The translations under genes and the position numbers were made by a program. This document shows, one piece after another, positions 33,547 through 35,573 of a stretch of 35,573 nucleotides of DNA. This stretch comes from Poteriospumella lacustris. Its lineage: Eukaryota > Sar > Chrysophyceae > Chromulinales > Dinobryaceae. The notes below the pieces were generated by a model, which did not search any database, was not told where the DNA came from, and saw nothing but the letters and a program-made list of their open reading frames with translations. Where the stretch lies: assembly GCA_008000375.1 (NCBI GenBank), contig SMOI01000322.1, positions 1 to 35,573 of the forward strand, written 5' to 3'. How positions within the stretch are numbered: the stretch's first letter is position 1; each line of letters opens with the position of its first letter.

Positions 33547-35487
33547 TCAGACGTCCTCGACGCCCAGCGCGCGCGCGATGTCGTACAGCGCGTCCTCGCG
33601 CCCCGACAGCTGCACGAGGTCGTAGCGCTCCAGACACGACAGCACCACGCGCAGGTAGCCCCAGATGTGGCGCGCCTCGGGCGACAGGTGCAGCGCGCGC
33701 ACGTACGCGCGCGCCGCGGCCTCGTACTGCGACAGGTTCGCGTGCGAAATGCCCAGGTTCATCCAGCCGCGCGGGTACCGCGGGCGCTGCGCCAGCAGCT
33801 CCTCGTACAGCGGAATCGCCTCGGCCGAGCGGTTCGAATTGGCGAGCGTCGCCGCCAGCTGCGCAGCAGAGCGACGGTCAGTCGACGGGCCCCGCGGGCG
33901 ACGGGCGGCGGTGGCGGGGGGCGGACGTACCTTGTTGCGGACGCTGTGGTCCCGCGGCTTCCACCGCAGCGCGTCGCCGAAGGCCTCCACGGCGCGCTCG
34001 TGGTCCATCGCGATGTTGTGCAGGATGCCGCGCATCACGGCGCAGTCCGCGAGCACCTCCGCGCGGCCCGCGTCGCGCGCCTCGCTCGGGTCCAGCGCGC
34101 GCTCCGTCGCCGCCAGCAGCGCCAGCGTTTCGCCGAGCATCGAGCCGGCCAGCTCGCCGAGCTCGGCCTTGGCCGCGTCCGACACGGCGGCTGCGAGAGG
34201 ATCAACGGTGAGGTGAGGGCGACGGAGAGACGGAGGCACAGCGGTGGCGGTGGCGGTGGCGGTGGGGGGGGGGGGCGGACGTACCTGTGGCGAGGCCGAC
34301 GTCCGCGACGGAGGCCGCGTCGGAGTACTGGCTGAGGAGCGGCGAGGTGCGCACCCACTGCTGGATGGCCTCGAGGGCCTCCACCGACCGCTGCTCGTTG
34401 AACAGACACGTCGCCAGCGCCGGCAGCACGTCGCTCGCGTAGCTGTCCAGCGCCTGCGACGTGCGCAAGCACTGGATCGCCCTCTGCTCCTGGTCGTTCT
34501 CCGCGTGGCACAGGCCGAGCATGCGCCAGCTGCGCGGGGCGTAGTCCTCGTCCAGGGCCGCCAGTCGTTCTGCACGCGGCGTCGACGGTGGCGGTGAGCG
34601 AGAGCGAGAGCGAGCAGCAGTCGACACGGTGCGCGCAGCGCAGCTCTCGTACCTGCGGGTTCCTGTAAGATGGCTTCGAAGGAGAGGATGGCGGGCTGCA
34701 GGTGGCCCTGCTCGTAGTACTGCATGCCCTGCTCGAAGAGCCGCGCGACGTTCGCGGCGGTGTCCTGCGCGGCGTCCTGCGCCGTCGACTGCGGCGCCGT
34801 CGCGTACGGATTGTCCCTCTCGAAGGCGTACGCCGACTCGCCGAGGGCAGCCGCGGGGGCGCCGAGGACCTGCGCTGCTGAATCGGTCTGCGCCTGCTGC
34901 AGCGCGCTGCTGTGGTGAGCGTGGAACTGCGGAGCGATCGAGTGCACCGCGCGGGACGCGGTGGACGACTGCGCGGCGCCTGCGGCCAACGGCTCACTCG
35001 TCGCTTCCTCAAGCGCCTCTGCACTGCCGAGGAAGTCGGCGGCAACGTCGGCCTCGTCGAAGCCTTCGCGCTGCTCCAGCTGCTCGGCGAGAAACGGTGC
35101 GTGCTGCTGTTGCAGTTGCTGTTGCTGGTGCAGGTGTTGCATGTGCTGCATCTGCATCTGCATCTGCTGTTGGTACACCATTTGCTGCGCGTACATCTGC
35201 TGCATCGACCACATCATCGGCGGCATCGGGCCCGCGCCCAACGACATCTGCGGCGACGGCATCGACGCGGGGCCCGCCATCATCGGCATCGCGGCCGCCG
35301 CACCCATCGAGGCGTCATGGACACGGTCCAGCCCGATCGCCTGTGCCATCTGCTCTTGCTGCTGGACCGCCATCATCATGGAGTGAGCGTCCATGGACGA
35401 GTCCAGGAACTGCGTGAAGGCGTTCTGGCCCAGCGTGCCGTCGGGGTTGCACCCGGTCGCCCCGAAGACGTTGTCGAAGAAGGACAT
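33547..35487 (-). CDS. PEX5: Peroxisomal targeting signal 1 receptor PEX5, four exons
   Basis: Exons 35487-34653, 34569-34285, 34190-33931 and 33858-33547 are joined across introns of 83, 94 and 72 nt (phases 1, 1, 0), giving 563 residues. Cys13 in GCNPDG is the conserved N-terminal Cys used for export mono-ubiquitination. The N-terminal half is Met/Gln-rich and disordered, with only one Trp (W93, context WSMQQMY) and no WxxxF/Y motif. The C-terminal TPR domain is diagnostic: SWRMLGLCHAENDQEQRAI, HERAVEAFGDALRWKPRDH, LAATLANSNRSAEAIPLYEE, PRGWMNLGISHANLSQYEAA, with the Asn residues that grip the PTS1 peptide. It cycles between cytosol and the peroxisomal membrane, carrying matrix proteins. 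Length fits the family (about 570-640). The stop codon is formed inside a tandem repeat. ATG 35487 gives the expected start. Confidence 0.93.
   Translation of the reverse strand: MSFFDNVFGATGCNPDGTLGQNAFTQFLDSSMDAHSMMMAVQQQEQMAQAIGLDRVHDASMGAAAAMPMMAGPASMPSPQMSLGAGPMPPMMWSMQQMYAQQMVYQQQMQMQMQHMQHLHQQQQLQQQHAPFLAEQLEQREGFDEADVAADFLGSAEALEEATSEPLAAGAAQSSTASRAVHSIAPQFHAHHSSALQQAQTDSAAQVLGAPAAALGESAYAFERDNPYATAPQSTAQDAAQDTAANVARLFEQGMQYYEQGHLQPAILSFEAILQEPAGTRAALRAPCRLLLALALAHRHRRRRVQNDWRPWTRTTPRAAGACSACATRRTTRSRGRSSACARRRRWTATRATCCRRWRRVCSTSSGRWRPSRPSSSGCAPRRSSASTPTRPPSRTSASPQVRPPPPPTATATATAVPPSLRRPHLTVDPLAAAVSDAAKAELGELAGSMLGETLALLAATERALDPSEARDAGRAEVLADCAVMRGILHNIAMDHERAVEAFGDALRWKPRDHSVRNKVRPPPATAARRPRGPSTDRRSAAQLAATLANSNRSAEAIPLYEELLAQRPRYPRGWMNLGISHANLSQYEAAARAYVRALHLSPEARHIWGYLRVVLSCLERYDLVQLSGREDALYDIARALGVEDV
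34233..34277. repeat. GGTGGC array and G12 run inside PEX5 intron 2
   Basis: On the + strand, repeated GGTGGC/GGCGGT units run into 12 consecutive G, directly next to the intron's 5' splice site on the opposite (coding) strand, where it reads C12 followed by CCACCG units. It is a strong candidate for a G-quadruplex on the template strand and a likely place for length polymorphism or sequencing error. Confidence 0.8.
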
Positions 35488-35573
35488 GCTGACTCGCTCC
35501 TTCTATGGGGGTGGCACGATTGGTGGATACTCGTATGAATGACAGCGATGCATCGAAGCGAAGAAGCGGCGCT
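35488..35573. promoter_or_regulatory. Start of the PEX5 upstream region
   Basis: Only 86 bases upstream of the PEX5 start are in the window. No core promoter motif can be assigned. Confidence 0.3.

Noticed and set aside
341-33549. CRISPR array interpretation of the tandem repeats
   Set aside because: Units are direct short tandems without unique spacers, in a telomere-capped eukaryotic chromosome with spliced genes.
17925-33840. tRNA-like GGTTCGA boxes (near 17929 and 33828)
   Set aside because: No matching A box or cloverleaf; one lies in a 5' region and the other in the PEX5 coding sequence.

Overview
The window is the left end of a linear nuclear chromosome of a unicellular eukaryote. 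It opens with 12-13 copies of CCCTAA (a TTAGGG-type telomere). After that come tightly packed nuclear genes with small GT-AG introns: 15 of the 16 introns I could place are 63-94 nt, and a CTNAC-like branch site is often visible. Most genes are very GC-rich with strongly GC-biased third codon positions (for example 51 of 60 bases at 14881-14940). CEP44 and a long MSP/LRR protein suggest a flagellate or other centriole-bearing cell. The Pro/Thr-rich stalk followed by a juxtamembrane domain in the first gene, together with the GC content, hints at a heterokont (stramenopile) such as a bicosoecid. That placement is inference only.

Layout: telomere (1-76); giant two-pass surface-type protein (504-6734, -); CEP44 (7200-8462, +); uncharacterised protein (8596-10221, -); coatomer zeta (10738-11455, +); MSP + LRR + coiled-coil protein (11616-17185, -), whose reading frame is broken many times; NERD1-like FG-GAP membrane protein (17955-20595, +), broken three times; small four-exon gene of unknown function (20803-21813, -); a 2.45 kb lower-GC gap; mitochondrial ribosomal protein mL54 in four tiny exons (24265-24808, +); ATP synthase OSCP (25012-25773, -); probable dual-acylated acidic repeat protein (26297-28150, +); two paralogous flavin amine oxidases placed head to head (28841-30787, - and 31553-33235, +); and the peroxisomal import receptor PEX5 in four exons (33547-35487, -).

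These 13 genes alternate strand without exception, so the window is a chain of divergent promoters and tail-to-tail 3' ends. Five of the six tail-to-tail junctions carry short tandem repeats or G-runs, and two stop codons lie inside such repeats. The genes are mostly housekeeping (secretory pathway, mitochondrion, peroxisome, centrosome) and do not form one pathway. The most unusual points are the strand alternation, the clustered frame breaks between 11.6 and 20 kb, an intron swollen by a 7-bp array that multiplies splice acceptors, a shared Cys/His motif and a Lys-to-Tyr change in the two amine oxidases, and a PEX5 without WxxxF/Y motifs.
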